Assembly: GCF_000208745.1 (NCBI RefSeq)
Contig: NC_030850.1
Span: forward strand, 5,350,938-5,414,937
Reading direction: 5' to 3'
Source: Theobroma cacao
Lineage: Eukaryota; Streptophyta; Magnoliopsida; Malvales; Malvaceae
DNA: 64,000 bases
The notes below the pieces were generated by a model. It made no database searches and was not told the DNA's origin. It worked only from the letters and a program-made list of their open reading frames with translations. This document shows, piece after piece, positions 51,865 through 63,786 of the stretch. The first letter of the stretch is position 1. Each line of letters opens with the position of its first letter. The translations under genes and the position numbers were made by a program.

Positions 51865-54800
51865 CTAAGTTTCGGAAGCAGGCCGGTGACGATTCAGAAG
51901 GGACATCTCATCATTATCATCCAAATCGAGGCTCTCCTCCCCTCCAAACTCTATATTATTAATTCCATCTCTTTCCTCGTCATTCAGCTCTTTTGGGACT
52001 GCAATACAAAATTTGGATTGTTTGCCACTTGATGGAGAATTATTTTCCTCCAGTTGTTGGGTTTCTGATTCTATCAATGCTTGCATTCTTGCTCTCTCCC
52101 GGTCTCTTGGATACGTGCAATAAAGGAATGAGTAAATGAAGCAACAGATTGCCATTGGAATCCCAGTTGCTGTGTACAGTGCCTTAGCAGGTGATGCAGC
52201 ATTCTCTCTATCGGTCTCAATCTCTATGGAGTCTGATGATGCTTTGGGTATTGGTTTATAACCGTAAACACGCTGAGCCAAAATCCCAACAAGAGAAGGC
52301 GCAAAAGATGCCAGTATAGACTCAAAAGATTGATCCAAGGCATAGATGCTTGTTCGGGATTTCTCAGGGACAATCTCTGCAAATATCGGACTGTATATAC
52401 CATTCATATACCAGAGAATGCTAATCAAATGCAGATAAACTATTGTAATTATAATTAATATATTCAATGAAAATATGAAACAATAGGCTAATGCATGCAT
52501 CATTTCATTCTCAACCTGTAGTGGCAGTGCAAGTAAAGGATTGAATCAGTTTGGCCTAAAGAATAATTGTGCATAAACATACTGATAAACCACTATTAGC
52601 ACCACCAAAGCCCCAGAGCATGTTAGCGTTTGTGCAACAAACCAAATGCTAAATTTAGACAGTTTTTAATTTCACAAATTGAATGAGCATCTAGCAACTA
52701 TTGATCGATTGCTTTCCACGATGAAGCCCCTAGGTTCCACTATTCAATGCCATTCGCTACTAGGACTATCCCTTTACTATTAATACAAAAGTACCGAAAC
52801 AACTTACCTTGTTATATTCAACATCAACAGTTTGAAAATGGTTCTCACAGTAAGCAACATACCTTTGCTCCCAAAAGAGATGTCTATACTAATTCACATG
52901 CAACAGACTTTGTCTACCAAGAATACCTGCATCATCCGCAAACGAGTGGGAAATCTAAATTAAGTTCTAAATGAGGCTGCACTAAGCCACAGAATGTTTG
53001 AACCTATATTTTCAGAGAGAATGATAATCCTCTTGTATGTAATTGTTGTCCTACATCTTATATTTGATCACTTTCCTGTGACTGAATATCCATGCAAAAC
53101 ATGCGTTAGTTAAAAGATCAAAGATAATCCCTAAGGTGTAAGGATTGAACGTTGACTCCTTGTCTAGCAATGTCACATGCACTATTATGCTGTGATAAAC
53201 AATAAAGTTACTTTCGACTTCATTTTCTTCCGGTCCAACCCAAGCAAAATAAAGTTATCACCAAGTTAGTTATAAGCATAAAGGTGGACCAAGAAGACGT
53301 ACTCGTTAGTTGCTGGAGCATTCCAGGATATGCACAATCCCATGATGAAAAAAACGAGACCATGCATAAATGCAGTGGAAGGATCATCAGGTAATGCCAA
53401 CATCAGAACTGCCGCTATAGGGACCGCAGAACCTGCGCTTATCTGTGAAAGAATAATTCTCCCAGAATTGGGCAAGCGTTTGGCTAGAATATCTCCCATC
53501 CTTCCTCCAAAGAGACCACCAAGAGAATTGGAAATTACAAAAGAGGTCATGATCAATGCTGTTGTTTCATGGGAGAAGCCAATGAGTTCAAGCCACATAG
53601 GGATAAATGACCAAGATGACCCGGCAAATGATCCCGAAACACCTTGAGCAACAATAATTTGGAAAGTTGGGATCCTCATAACTGACTTTGCTTCCTTTAT
53701 CATGTCCTTCATTTTTGATGAAAAAGACTTATATTCAATATGTTCTTTGGCTGTGTTATCACTATCAGAAAATCGAGGATCCTTAGCAAAAAGATGGACC
53801 AAAAGACCAACTACGACACTGATTACACCCACCAGATGGAAAGCAAATCTCCAGCCAGATATCCCCATGATAGTTTTTGAGGCAATTAGTACTGAACAGA
53901 GCCCACCTAGGATGGAGCCAATGTTTCCTGTCAGTTGTAGCCATCCGAAAGCCATACCACGGTTACTTTCATCGGTTGAATCAGCAACAAGGGACTGAAT
54001 AGCAGGTATGACAACGGCAAGTCCAATCCCATTCAAACCTCTTGAAACTGCGACCTAATTAGCCAAATAAGAGAATTGTTGCTAGATTATGCACCTGATG
54101 ATGCCAAGGAATAAGTAAGTCTTTGTTTCCTAGAACTATCCATACAAAAAAAACACAGTATCAGACGTTACAAGTCTAGTAAAGCTTATGCTTAATTCAG
54201 ATTGCAATTGCAACATACGATTTAATAACAAGAAAAACAAAAACGCATTTTAGACAATGTTAAAATTGTAAGCCGCAGTTAAGACTTAAGACACTATCTT
54301 CCAGTTTCATCCTTAGTAATGCTTGAATATTCAGTGAGCTTTAAATATGAAATGAAACAACCATTATAACATATAATATAAACCTCCTGACTCTTTTTAA
54401 ACCACACAAAATAACTGAAAAAAGAAATGGACAAAAAGTCTAAACACTGGTTTCTCATTGGAACACATAAAATGCTTGCCTAAATGTATAAATTTCTTTA
54501 ACAATCTTGCATTTTCCTGCCCCAGTTCTCCAACTTTGACCGAAGTATGCAAGAGGCAACCCCTTGTGCCCCATTCCAATTCCATAAGAACCATTAGATC
54601 TGCCTATATACCCATTGAAAAATAAAACTCAAACGCTACAATAAAACCAAATCCAATCAAAGAAAAACCAACAAATTGGCATTCATATTTTACATCAAAG
54701 AAACCAAACAATGATACCCAGAAAATTAAATATCATATTATCCGGGAGAAAAATCAAAACCAAAATGCTGTTTAAATAACCTGGAGGAAGGTGGTGGAAA

Positions 54801-55068
54801 TGGCAACAAGAAAGGTGGCAGAAGCCCAAAGAAAAGCACCAAGCGCAATGACATGAGCACGATTGTGATGCATAGCAAGATAAGCAGCTAAAGGGTAACA
54901 ACAAGATTGCACGACGGATCTAAACAGAGTGAGTGAGCCTAGCCCTGTTGGGTCTATATGCAAAGCTGCACCAACTTCATTGTAAACTCCAGGCAACAAT
55001 GACTCATCTGCTGTCTCCATTATCGCAGCAAGATTCACTAGAACCAACGTTAAAGTCTCTGACTTCAT
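51865..55068 (-). CDS. MFS transporter, UNE2-like, tandem copy A (521 aa)
   Basis: Three exons, 54781-55068, 53303-54054 and 51865-52390, join in phase (288+752+526 bases). Exon structure, intron phases and most residues match copy B. The start MKSETLTLVLVNLAAIMETA is fixed by the family; the frame is closed by TGA upstream with no other Met. Motif A GGRMGD (279-284) and exon 3 PIFAEIVPEKSRTSIYALD are intact. It differs from copy B in GSFAGSSWSFIPMWLELIGF (237-256), where the P-W pair conserved in copy B, the decayed copy and Arabidopsis is replaced by A-G, and in ADE-flanking residues of exon 1 (METADESLLPGVYNE). Role and substrate are unknown; like copy B, it is predicted to be a 12-helix membrane transporter. 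Confidence 0.93.
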
Positions 55069-55204
55069 TGTGAAAATTCTGTCTTTGGGAACAAAGAAAA
55101 ACAGAGAATCAAAAACAGATCATTCCATTTTTGGTTTAAGATCCTCTGTTTTTCTTCGATCTGTTGTTACCTGTTAGAGAGAGAAGGAGTTGAAAGTTGA
55201 CTTC

Positions 55205-55510
55205 ATTGGGCAAAACCACTGTGTATTACAACATATAAATGAGTGGAAGGGAATTCATATATGTAGGGGCCATCTTGGGAGTAGACCCAGATCTTGGATT
55301 TGGACAAGTGTTAGGTTGTGATTGGATTGAACCAGGGTCTGGGAGTCTTTTTCCTCGGATTTGCTTTTATGATAGAAGAAGAAGAAGACGCAGTTAGCAG
55401 AGTTTCTGGTGCTAATTTTGGCCAACCAAAGGGCTGCTGCAAGAAGTTGGGGAAATGGTGGGATCTGTCTTAGATTTGGACATCGAAATTTATGTCTTTG
55501 GTTTCCCTAT
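55205..55510 (-). promoter_or_regulatory. Promoter region of MFS copy A, with a TATA box
   Basis: ATTTATATG on the minus strand (55232-55240) is a good TATA box, about 165 bases before the start codon. The site equal to copy B's G-box reads CAAGTG (55315-55320), so the G-box is absent. The GATTGGATTGAA element and an upstream GGCCAA-containing stretch are shared with copy B. Confidence 0.55.
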
Positions 55511-56412
55511 TTGAACAAGGTTGCCCTTAATTATTATTAGTTTCCAATACTTAATTCTGTCTGAGATGACGTGTCAAAATTTTATTGAATAGAATTCTAA
55601 AATCTATTTATGCATAAAATGGGTCAATCACGTGAAATAAATAATTATGACAAAAACACTAATCTTTACTCAGAGTTACTTGTGCTTGACCTCAAACTCT
55701 GTATCTAATTGCATTTTTGTTTCTACCCAAATTATAAAAACAACCAAAATCCTTTCTTTAATTATGTTTAAACGTAGAGTATAAAATTATTCAAGTTGCA
55801 CAACTAGCATCACATGCTGAAACAACAAATCGATTTACTTAAGGGTATTGGGTTAGCTATTATCAGCATCTTTTGTTAACGTCAAGCATACTTTAAGCGT
55901 TGATATTCGTAACCCCAAATTAAAAAAAAAAAATTGAATCACACAATTTTAAGCAATTATCTTCATAGGGCTTAAGAAATGAGATTATAATTAATGCCCT
56001 ACAAGGAATAAATTAATCTATAACTTTGTATTAAAAAATCCCTAGGTAGGGCTTTTGCTTAACATTTAGTCCCATCCATTGTTAGCTTCTCCTCTTTTCT
56101 AGAGCTGATAGGTTTTAAATTTTTATTGTATTTATATACACATAAAAAAAAACTTCAAGTAGGGTTTTTTTTTACATTTGGTTGTGTATTTTGTTGAATA
56201 TTAAACTCTTTTTAAAAAAAAAAATTGATGAATTTTAATCTATATATAAAACAAGTCTATAAAATGGATTTGTACAGGACCTTTGAATAATTTTATATAT
56301 AATTAAAGTGATATGTGTTCAACTATTTTGGACCAATAATTAGAATTGGTAGAACAAAAAATGCTGTGCGAGAGGATTGAGAGGAACATGGAGTTTATAG
56401 TGGAATTGTGAG

Positions 56413-58457
56413 TCAAAATATTTGAGAAGTCTTTGTACCAATGTATTTTATTCAATTTAGTTTTTATATTCAAAATCGTAACATTTTAATTCCTTAATTT
56501 TAAAAATTACTTTAATTTAATCCCTCTCTCCAACGACATTTAATTTTATCGTTAAAATGATAACGTCAACACTGACATCAGCGTTGATGTGACACATTTC
56601 GATTGCGTGACACCCACATGATGACATGGCATGCCACATAGTACCGACGTGATGACGTTGCATGCCATGTGGCACTACTATGATGACATGACAATACTAA
56701 CCTGACATGTCAATGTCACGTGGTAAATAAAAAAATTTTCAAAAAAAAATTTTTGTTTTATGTCATAGGGATTAAATTGAATAAAAATATGTAGTACATG
56801 AATTAAATTGAGCAAAATTGAGATGATGAGGAATTAAATTGAAAAAAATTAAAAAATACAAATCTTTAAGTAGATGATTAATAAGCCAAATATTTAAATG
56901 TAAAAAATTTATGGTATTAAAAATATATATATAAATATTTTCTTATTTGATTATTTGATTCTATAATATATAAATTATTTTTTTTACAAAAATTAAATTT
57001 GAATTCTCCTTTTATTAAATAATTTTATACCTAAAGTCAAATTTAAATGAATAACTTACATTGTGTTAGAATAAAATAATATAAAAAAATATAAAATATT
57101 TTATTTTATTTGTAGGAGTACAAAATTTTGAAATTTATTTGACTTAGTTTTAACTTGAGCTGAACTCAAATTAGCAAAATAGATTGATTTAGTTTTTCTT
57201 TTAAAATAATGAAAAAGAGAGATATGGAGTTAGTAATGATTATAAAAATAATTTTTCATTATGATTTATTTAGTTTAGGCATTACAAACCTTTTAGTACG
57301 ACATAAAATTTGAGTTACTCCACTCTTTTAATTTTTTATTTATTTTTTATGTTTTTATTTTGTTTAATATTTCAGGTTATATTTTTTATGTTGAAATTTT
57401 TTAGATTAAAAACTACATTTATGGTTAATAGAGTTAAATATAATTGTAAATATTTGTATAATTTTATTTTGTGTTTACAAATTTTTTGTAGATCCAAATG
57501 AATAATTTAAATTTAAATTTAGTAGAATTTGATTGTGGTATTCGAAGTTAAATAAAATCATTTTATAAGAAACTTTGAGTAAGTTTAAATAAAAGATAAA
57601 TTAGGCAAGGGTTGAATAATTCAAAAGAATAGTTATTTGTAAATTGTGAAAGTTGTAACTAAATCAACTTATTTTGTTAATTTGAATTCAACTCAAGTTA
57701 AAAATTAAGTCAAATAAATTTCAAACTTTAATACTATTATAAATAGAAGGAAAAATAATTTATTTAGTTGTTTTATATTATTTTATTCTAACATAATGTA
57801 AGTTATTTATCTAAATTTGACTTTCGATATGATATTTTTTTTGAAATTTTTTTTATAAAAAGAGAATTTAAACTTAATTTTTGTAAAAAAAAAAATTAAT
57901 GTACATATGTTAAAATTAAATAATCAAGTCAGAAAATATTTATATATATATTTTTTAACACGATAAATCTTTTACACTTAAATATTCGATTTATTAATCA
58001 TCTATTTAAAGATTTCCATTTTTTATTTTTTTTTCAATTTAGTATCTCAATATCTCAATTTTGTTCAATTTAATTCATATATTATATATTTTTGTTTAAT
58101 TTAATCCCTATAATATGGCACAAAAAGTTTTTTTTAGTAAATTTTTGATCTGTCACATGGTACTGACATGTCAGTGCCATGTCATCATAGTAGTACCACG
58201 TGACATTACCACATCATGACATCGATGCCATGTGGCATGCCGGTCATCACGTAAGTGCCACATTATCAAAATGTGTTATGTCAGTGTTGATGTCAATATT
58301 GACGTCATCCTTTTAACGGTAAAATTAGATGCTATTAAAAAGAAAAACTAAATTAAAATAATTTTTAAAATTAAAAAATTAAAAAATTATAATTTTGAGT
58401 ATATAAATTAAATTAAATAAAATACATAAATATAGAAACTTCTAAGATATTTTGATT
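56413..58457. mobile_element. Foldback/Mutator-like element with ~780-bp inverted arms
   Basis: Left arm about 56413-57195 and right arm about 57658-58455 are inverted repeats along their whole length. Matching points include the ends (TCAAAATAT / ATATTTTGA), the GACGTCA- and CATGCCACATGG-containing block (56540-56700 versus 58140-58330), and the inner ends (TTAACTTGAG...AACAAAATA-type). Roughly 70-75 percent identity by eye. A 12-base direct repeat TGGAATTGTGAG flanks it (56401-56412 and 58458-58469). The central 460 bases (57195-57657) are unique A/T sequence with no transposase. Very long arms and a 9-12 base target duplication fit non-autonomous Mutator-like or foldback elements; the exact family is unproven. 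Confidence 0.75.
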
Positions 58458-59325
58458 TGGAATTGTGAGAAGGTGAGCGGGAGAAAGGAATTTAACATAG
58501 GTTCCAATGGCATTACAACAGTTTAGCCCATTTGGCATTTTAAGCTGTTCCTTATTAGAGCCCAAGCAAAAGAAGAAAGGAAAATACAGAAAGAGGTCAT
58601 TTGGTGAGACTCCATGAAATAAGCCCAGGAAGAGCAAAAGGGCTGCGAATATAAGTAGTGGCTGAGGCCTATGTGCTTCACAGATTGAGGCTATTGCATA
58701 AAAACATGGTCTGGGTGGCTGCACCTCTGCCTCCTTTTGGAGATTGCAAGAATTGGGTTTTTTGTCCCAAACCTGCCGAGATAGGTCATCTTACATAGCA
58801 TAGGGCCAGAATGTCAGATGTCAGTATCATTGAGCTAAATAACTCGAAATGTGTTGCTCTGCTAGATAGATATTGACATTATTTCAAATCCTTCAACTTT
58901 CTTAGACAAGACTTCATGCTTCCTTTGTGAGATGGGGATCAAAACTAGTACAGGGGCTTGTAAGAAATAGTTTATCATACATATGTCATGCTGAACATAA
59001 CTTCTACATGAAACCCATTCTCTACATGAACTCAATACATAGAACAAACAATGAGCAGATTGTCAACCATATGACATCTCTCAGTAATAGACATAAATTA
59101 CTCATATGTAATGGCCATTTTTAATAGTTAAATGGGCAAAAGTGGTCACAGCCACAGTAGTATAATGAGAAAAGGTTGAGGCCAGCAGCAAATTAAATAT
59201 AAGGGACGTGTCAATGAGTCACAGTCATAAGCATTGATGGGATGCAGACATCACGTCCGTACAGGTAAAAAGCAGGTCCGTCCCCTTCTCCCCTTCCCCA
59301 CCCCCCACCCACCGGGCCGCCATCT

Positions 59326-59343
59326 CATCATCATCATCATCAT
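59326..59343. repeat. (ATC)n microsatellite
   Basis: Six trinucleotide units directly before a region with TGACG motifs. Confidence 0.9.
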
Positions 59344-59381
59344 GGTCCTCGCTTTCTCCTTCCTCTCGCTCATCTCACCTT

Positions 59382-59397
59382 TACGTCAGCTGACGTA
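59382..59397. promoter_or_regulatory. Perfect 16-base palindrome with paired TGACG/ACGT sites
   Basis: TACGTCAGCTGACGTA is its own reverse complement and holds two TGACG half-sites, the core bound by plant TGA/bZIP factors. No gene start is visible nearby on either strand, so its function here is unclear. Confidence 0.5.
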
Positions 59398-60623
59398 GAA
59401 AAATTATATATTCAAAAATTTGATTTGTGGTTTAGGACATTGGGAGTCTGACACTTCAGTCTCAGCCCAAAAGCTCTTTTACGGCCCACAAAATGATGCC
59501 CCACAGCACCCTTTTGGAAAAAGTATCAGCCCAGGCCTTTTTTAACCATGTGGATAATTGGATATATTAACATATTCCTTTGTGCCTTTTTTATAAATGC
59601 TACATGATTATAACTCAGAAAGGGACACAATTTAAAATAATTGAAGGGTTCAGCTATTTATGATGGTTAAACTATAATAGAAATTTTATATATAAAAACT
59701 CGTACTCATAAAACTGTGATAAACAAAGTAAGACAAAAAGAAACAGAAAATATTAGGGATTGCAACTGATTCTAATAATCATTTTTAATATGAAAGAAAA
59801 AAAAGAAGCAGATCTTCTATTGATTGCTCCAATCTTCTTATAATTGTTGTAAGGAATTAAAACTTAAATTGCCACATGAAAACTTTTGTTGGAGTAAGCA
59901 ACTTAATTTTTTGAAGATTAATTAATGTTTACAAGATTTTTCCCGTACCGAATAATTAGTACATGTAATAATGTACGAATTTATTCTATCAATTAAACAT
60001 TGATTATTCTATCCATACAAAATTTGTTATATAGAATGAACATTTTGGTGTTGGAGCTAACTGGTCTTTCGGTATCAAAGATTGAGGATTATTAATTCTT
60101 TTTCCAGGGCTCACTGTTGATGATGACATAACTTTTACTTTACAAACATTGAAACATTATCTCCATTTTGTATTCATGTGCTGCAGATATGACTCACCGA
60201 AAGTGTCGCTATTACATCTAATCACATTTTACTCGATTGCCCTATGCTACAAACCGAATCCTAGATGTTATCATCACTCTTTCTTCCTGCTTCATTCCCT
60301 TTGCAAAAACAAAAGTTGGGGCTTTTTCTCTTCTTTTTTCCCTCTCTCTAAATTCCCTTCATTTTTTTATCTCTAAAATACTAAACATTAAATACCTTAA
60401 TTTTCATATCTTTTAATCATAATTTTACATAAATTTATTAATTTTTAAAATAAATAATTTATCTTAAAAAAATATTTTAAACTTGACGCATAAATCTAAC
60501 CATTAGTCAATTATTAATATGATGGCGTATCAATATTGAAAGTATAATTTTTTTTTCATTAATTTTAAAAATTATCATTATATTAATTATTATTTTTTAT
60601 TTTTTGTAAATTTTTTTTTCAGG

Positions 60624-60702
60624 CCACCTCGCAATCGGCAATGCTCTCTTGGGAGCACGATTTGGTGCTCTCCAAGGGAGGGGAGCACCTGCCGTGAGGT
60701 GG
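60624..60702. repeat. GC-rich foldback in A/T-rich DNA
   Basis: CCACCTC (60624-60630) pairs with GAGGTGG (60696-60702). Inside, ATGCTCTCTTGGGAGCAC pairs with GTGCTCTCCAAGGGAG and GAGCACC on the other arm, with a 7-base bulge and a GATTTG loop. It is probably the tip or core of an old transposable element. Confidence 0.6.
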
Positions 60703-63700
60703 TCGACCGATGAATGAAAGTGTTGTCAATCTGTCACATTCTTTGAGAAAAGAAAAATAAAAGAGAAAGAAGAAAATATATTTCAATTTTTTCATATTTT
60801 CTATTAATGCTATTTATACTTTTGGGTCTCACTGTCTATTTCGAAAATTAATATATTTGTGTAAAATTTTGGTTAAACTTAAAAGGAATTTGAGAATCTT
60901 ACCCAAATACGAAATGTCTATATCCTTTTGTGTTTTGGTTACTATATATTTCCCTTTATTAATATCTTAATATGAAAACATATGAACTTATGAAGTGAAG
61001 AACAAAGAATAGAAACCTGAACTAACAACAATTGGCTAATTTTAGTTAACATTCTGAATTGTTAGGTAATAATTGATGTGTTAAGGTAATGTTTGAATAT
61101 GAGAAGGATTTCTACTTTCAACTTTTTCTCCTTTTGGAAGGTGAAGAGATTAAAAGTACAAAAAGGCAGTATTTGATTAAAGATTTTACATGGCAGTAAC
61201 AAGCAATTTTCCCTTTTTAGATATAAACTTTTAAGTTTCTAAATATTGAGTTAGAATTCTCATGCAGAAACCTTGCCATAAACTAATTATATGTGAAGTT
61301 ATGGAAATAGGAAAAGGACTACATATCAACCAAAGGAGTATATGTAATAGGATCCCAAAATGCAATAATATATTTTCATCAGAAGAAAATAGAAATGAAA
61401 TTGAAACTCTAAAACAAAAACTAAAGCATGAACCCTCGAATGAGACTAACAGGTAATTAATTTTGTCATACATATTATATAGTTAATTAGGATTATTTTA
61501 CCAAGCATAGGATTATCCTATCTATCCTTCAAATATCTGTATTCAGCCATTAATAAACTCTTAAAAAGTTTTAATTTTTAAATGTATGTGAGACGGATCG
61601 AAGATGGTGGTGTAGGTGGTTGTCATCACCTTTCAGTTTAATTTTATTATTATTATTATTTATATAAACTTTGAGAATTATAATTTCATTACTACTAATA
61701 AAATCAAGCAGCTTGCAATTGATTATTTTTTAATCATTCTTAATGTAAATTCTTGAATCCGCCACTAAATGCATGATCTTATTTTTACCAAATGACCTCT
61801 CATCAAGTTCCAACATCATTTCAAATTTCAAAAATAAAAAGATAAAAATCATTGCCAAACATTATCTTGCTATCTTTTCCTTATTTCACCCCCCACCCCC
61901 CCCACTCATCTGAGTCTGATGTTCCTAATTTACTTCACAAAATACAACCTCCGTTGGACAAATGAAAGGATAGAGTGGGCCAAGGAATTCTGTGGGTTCC
62001 CTCAGCTGAGTCAGTGGCCATGATTTCATTAATTTGGGCTCAGGGAAATAGCATCATTAAGGGGGTGCAAACATGATGATAGAAGAAAAAAAGTAGGAGT
62101 ACCTTTGATAGGGCCCCACTCAGCCCACCCCCCACTCTCTTTGTCTCTTGTTCCTGCGCATCCTCCGTGTCAAAAGCCTTTTTGGGGTTGAGCTCTGCTG
62201 GGAGACAAATCCAATCCCATTTTTGCACACACATTTTTAACAAGATGTGTGGTGTTGTGCTTGAGCTTCACAGCTCACTTGCATGCTGTCATCTATTTTT
62301 GTGTGTGTGTTGTTTTTTTGGTTTGTGGATTATTGGTATAAAGTGATGAATCTCTAATCACAACCATCAATGTCTATATCATTTTGACAAAAACAATGAT
62401 TTCTCACATTTGTCTAATTGACACTTTTAAAGTTTTGAATTTGTGTTTGATCAACATGTTCATGAAAATTGTTGAAAAGATGGTGAAGATTTACTTTTCA
62501 CCACATAACTCAACTAATAAACTTTTTAAAAATTGCATAATGGAATAAGAGATAAAATTTTAATTATAGAGCTATAATTTTACCCATGTGAAAAAAGAGA
62601 AGATTTTAAATAATAAAAGAAAACGGGGAAAGGAGTGATGGATGAGGCTTCTATATCAGCCACTCCTTGTTGGCTTATTACATGGGGATTATAGAAAGCC
62701 ATCAAAATCCCAAATCGTGCCTTTGCTGTAATGGAAATACAAATTTTTCGTACTACACACACTCCTAACATATATCAAGTTAAACTACTAGTCATTATGA
62801 AGCCTTTTGCCAGGGTACATCAGAATCCAAATCACATGGTTAAATCAAATACCAAAATTTTGTACCATAGCCTTAATCTCATGCGAGTTAAACGAGTTTG
62901 ACACAATGAAGTGTGAGAAGGGTAGGATTTGCTTTTCCGTCAACTGTTTTCACTTTGCACAGAACAAAAATAATACTAGTGGCAGACAGTGTGGGCTTCA
63001 TGAAAATCACATCTGACCCACTTGGGCAGAGACAATAAGTAATGTGAAAAATCTAAATAAGCACCACAGATAAAGGATGTTACTGTTAATCTTCTTGTTT
63101 TTCTGATTGGAACATTACCAGCTTTTTTCGTTTTTCATGAAAAGTACTTACTCAAAGGAAGTGGTTAATTCTCCTTTTCCATTTGTTCTTTACTTGTGGA
63201 TGCTGTGTAAAAAAGCAAAAACAAAAAAAAGAGTTGACATTGGCATCTCCTTTCCACTTCTTGTTTCAACGTTTTGTATCCTAATGCCCTGTAACTGGCA
63301 TCTTGACAATTCCAATACGACATTGTACAGGGATTAAACCTGCTGGCATCCCCCAACCTCAAAAGGAACCGCTTCCCTTTTGTTTTTTTTCCATTATTTA
63401 TTTATTAATTGAATTGGAAGAACTGAGCAGCCACACAAAAGTTAAATTTGTCATAAATAAAATACAGTTAAATTCAAGATCTGTGTTAAAACGAGTAGGA
63501 TATATAGAGAGTAGTAAATGCCAGAGATCGATGAATGCTCATAGCATCTCATTTATAGACATACGGCACCCAAGATATAGCATGTATTTACGTGTATATA
63601 CATATATTTACACTTAATTGAGACTTGCGTGATAAGGTACCCAAGATATAACATGGGCTGGTGTTCCTACTTAATTCCTACTATATATATCATATCCTGG

Positions 63701-63732
63701 GGCATATATTCAGGACCATTCTATCTATCAAA

Positions 63733-63786
63733 GATTCAAGTGCATTTGCATTTTGCAAGGATTCAAGTGCGTTTGCATTTTGCATG
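63733..63786. repeat. 27-bp tandem repeat, two units
   Basis: GATTCAAGTGCATTTGCATT and its near-copy GATTCAAGTGCGTTTGCATT start at 63733 and 63760. The two 27-base units differ at two positions. Confidence 0.85.

Larger units (their letters stand above)
46830..55880. repeat. Tandem duplication unit: about 46830-51075 and 51350-55880
   Basis: Similarity between the two halves is not limited to exons. The 3' flanks (GAGATGGTGTGATT at 46833 versus AAGATGGTGTGATT at 51368), both introns, the leaders, the promoters and the upstream sequence (to GTTGGGTCAGCTA at 51016 versus ATTGGGTTAGCTA at 55849) all align. Copy A has about 300 extra bases near 55520-55840. The extent of divergence in non-coding parts suggests an old duplication, not an assembly artefact. 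Confidence 0.85.

Noticed and set aside
58413..58724. 103-codon minus-strand frame near the right end of the foldback element
   Set aside because: It runs into the arm of the mobile element and shows no recognisable domain; the hydrophobic run is chance.
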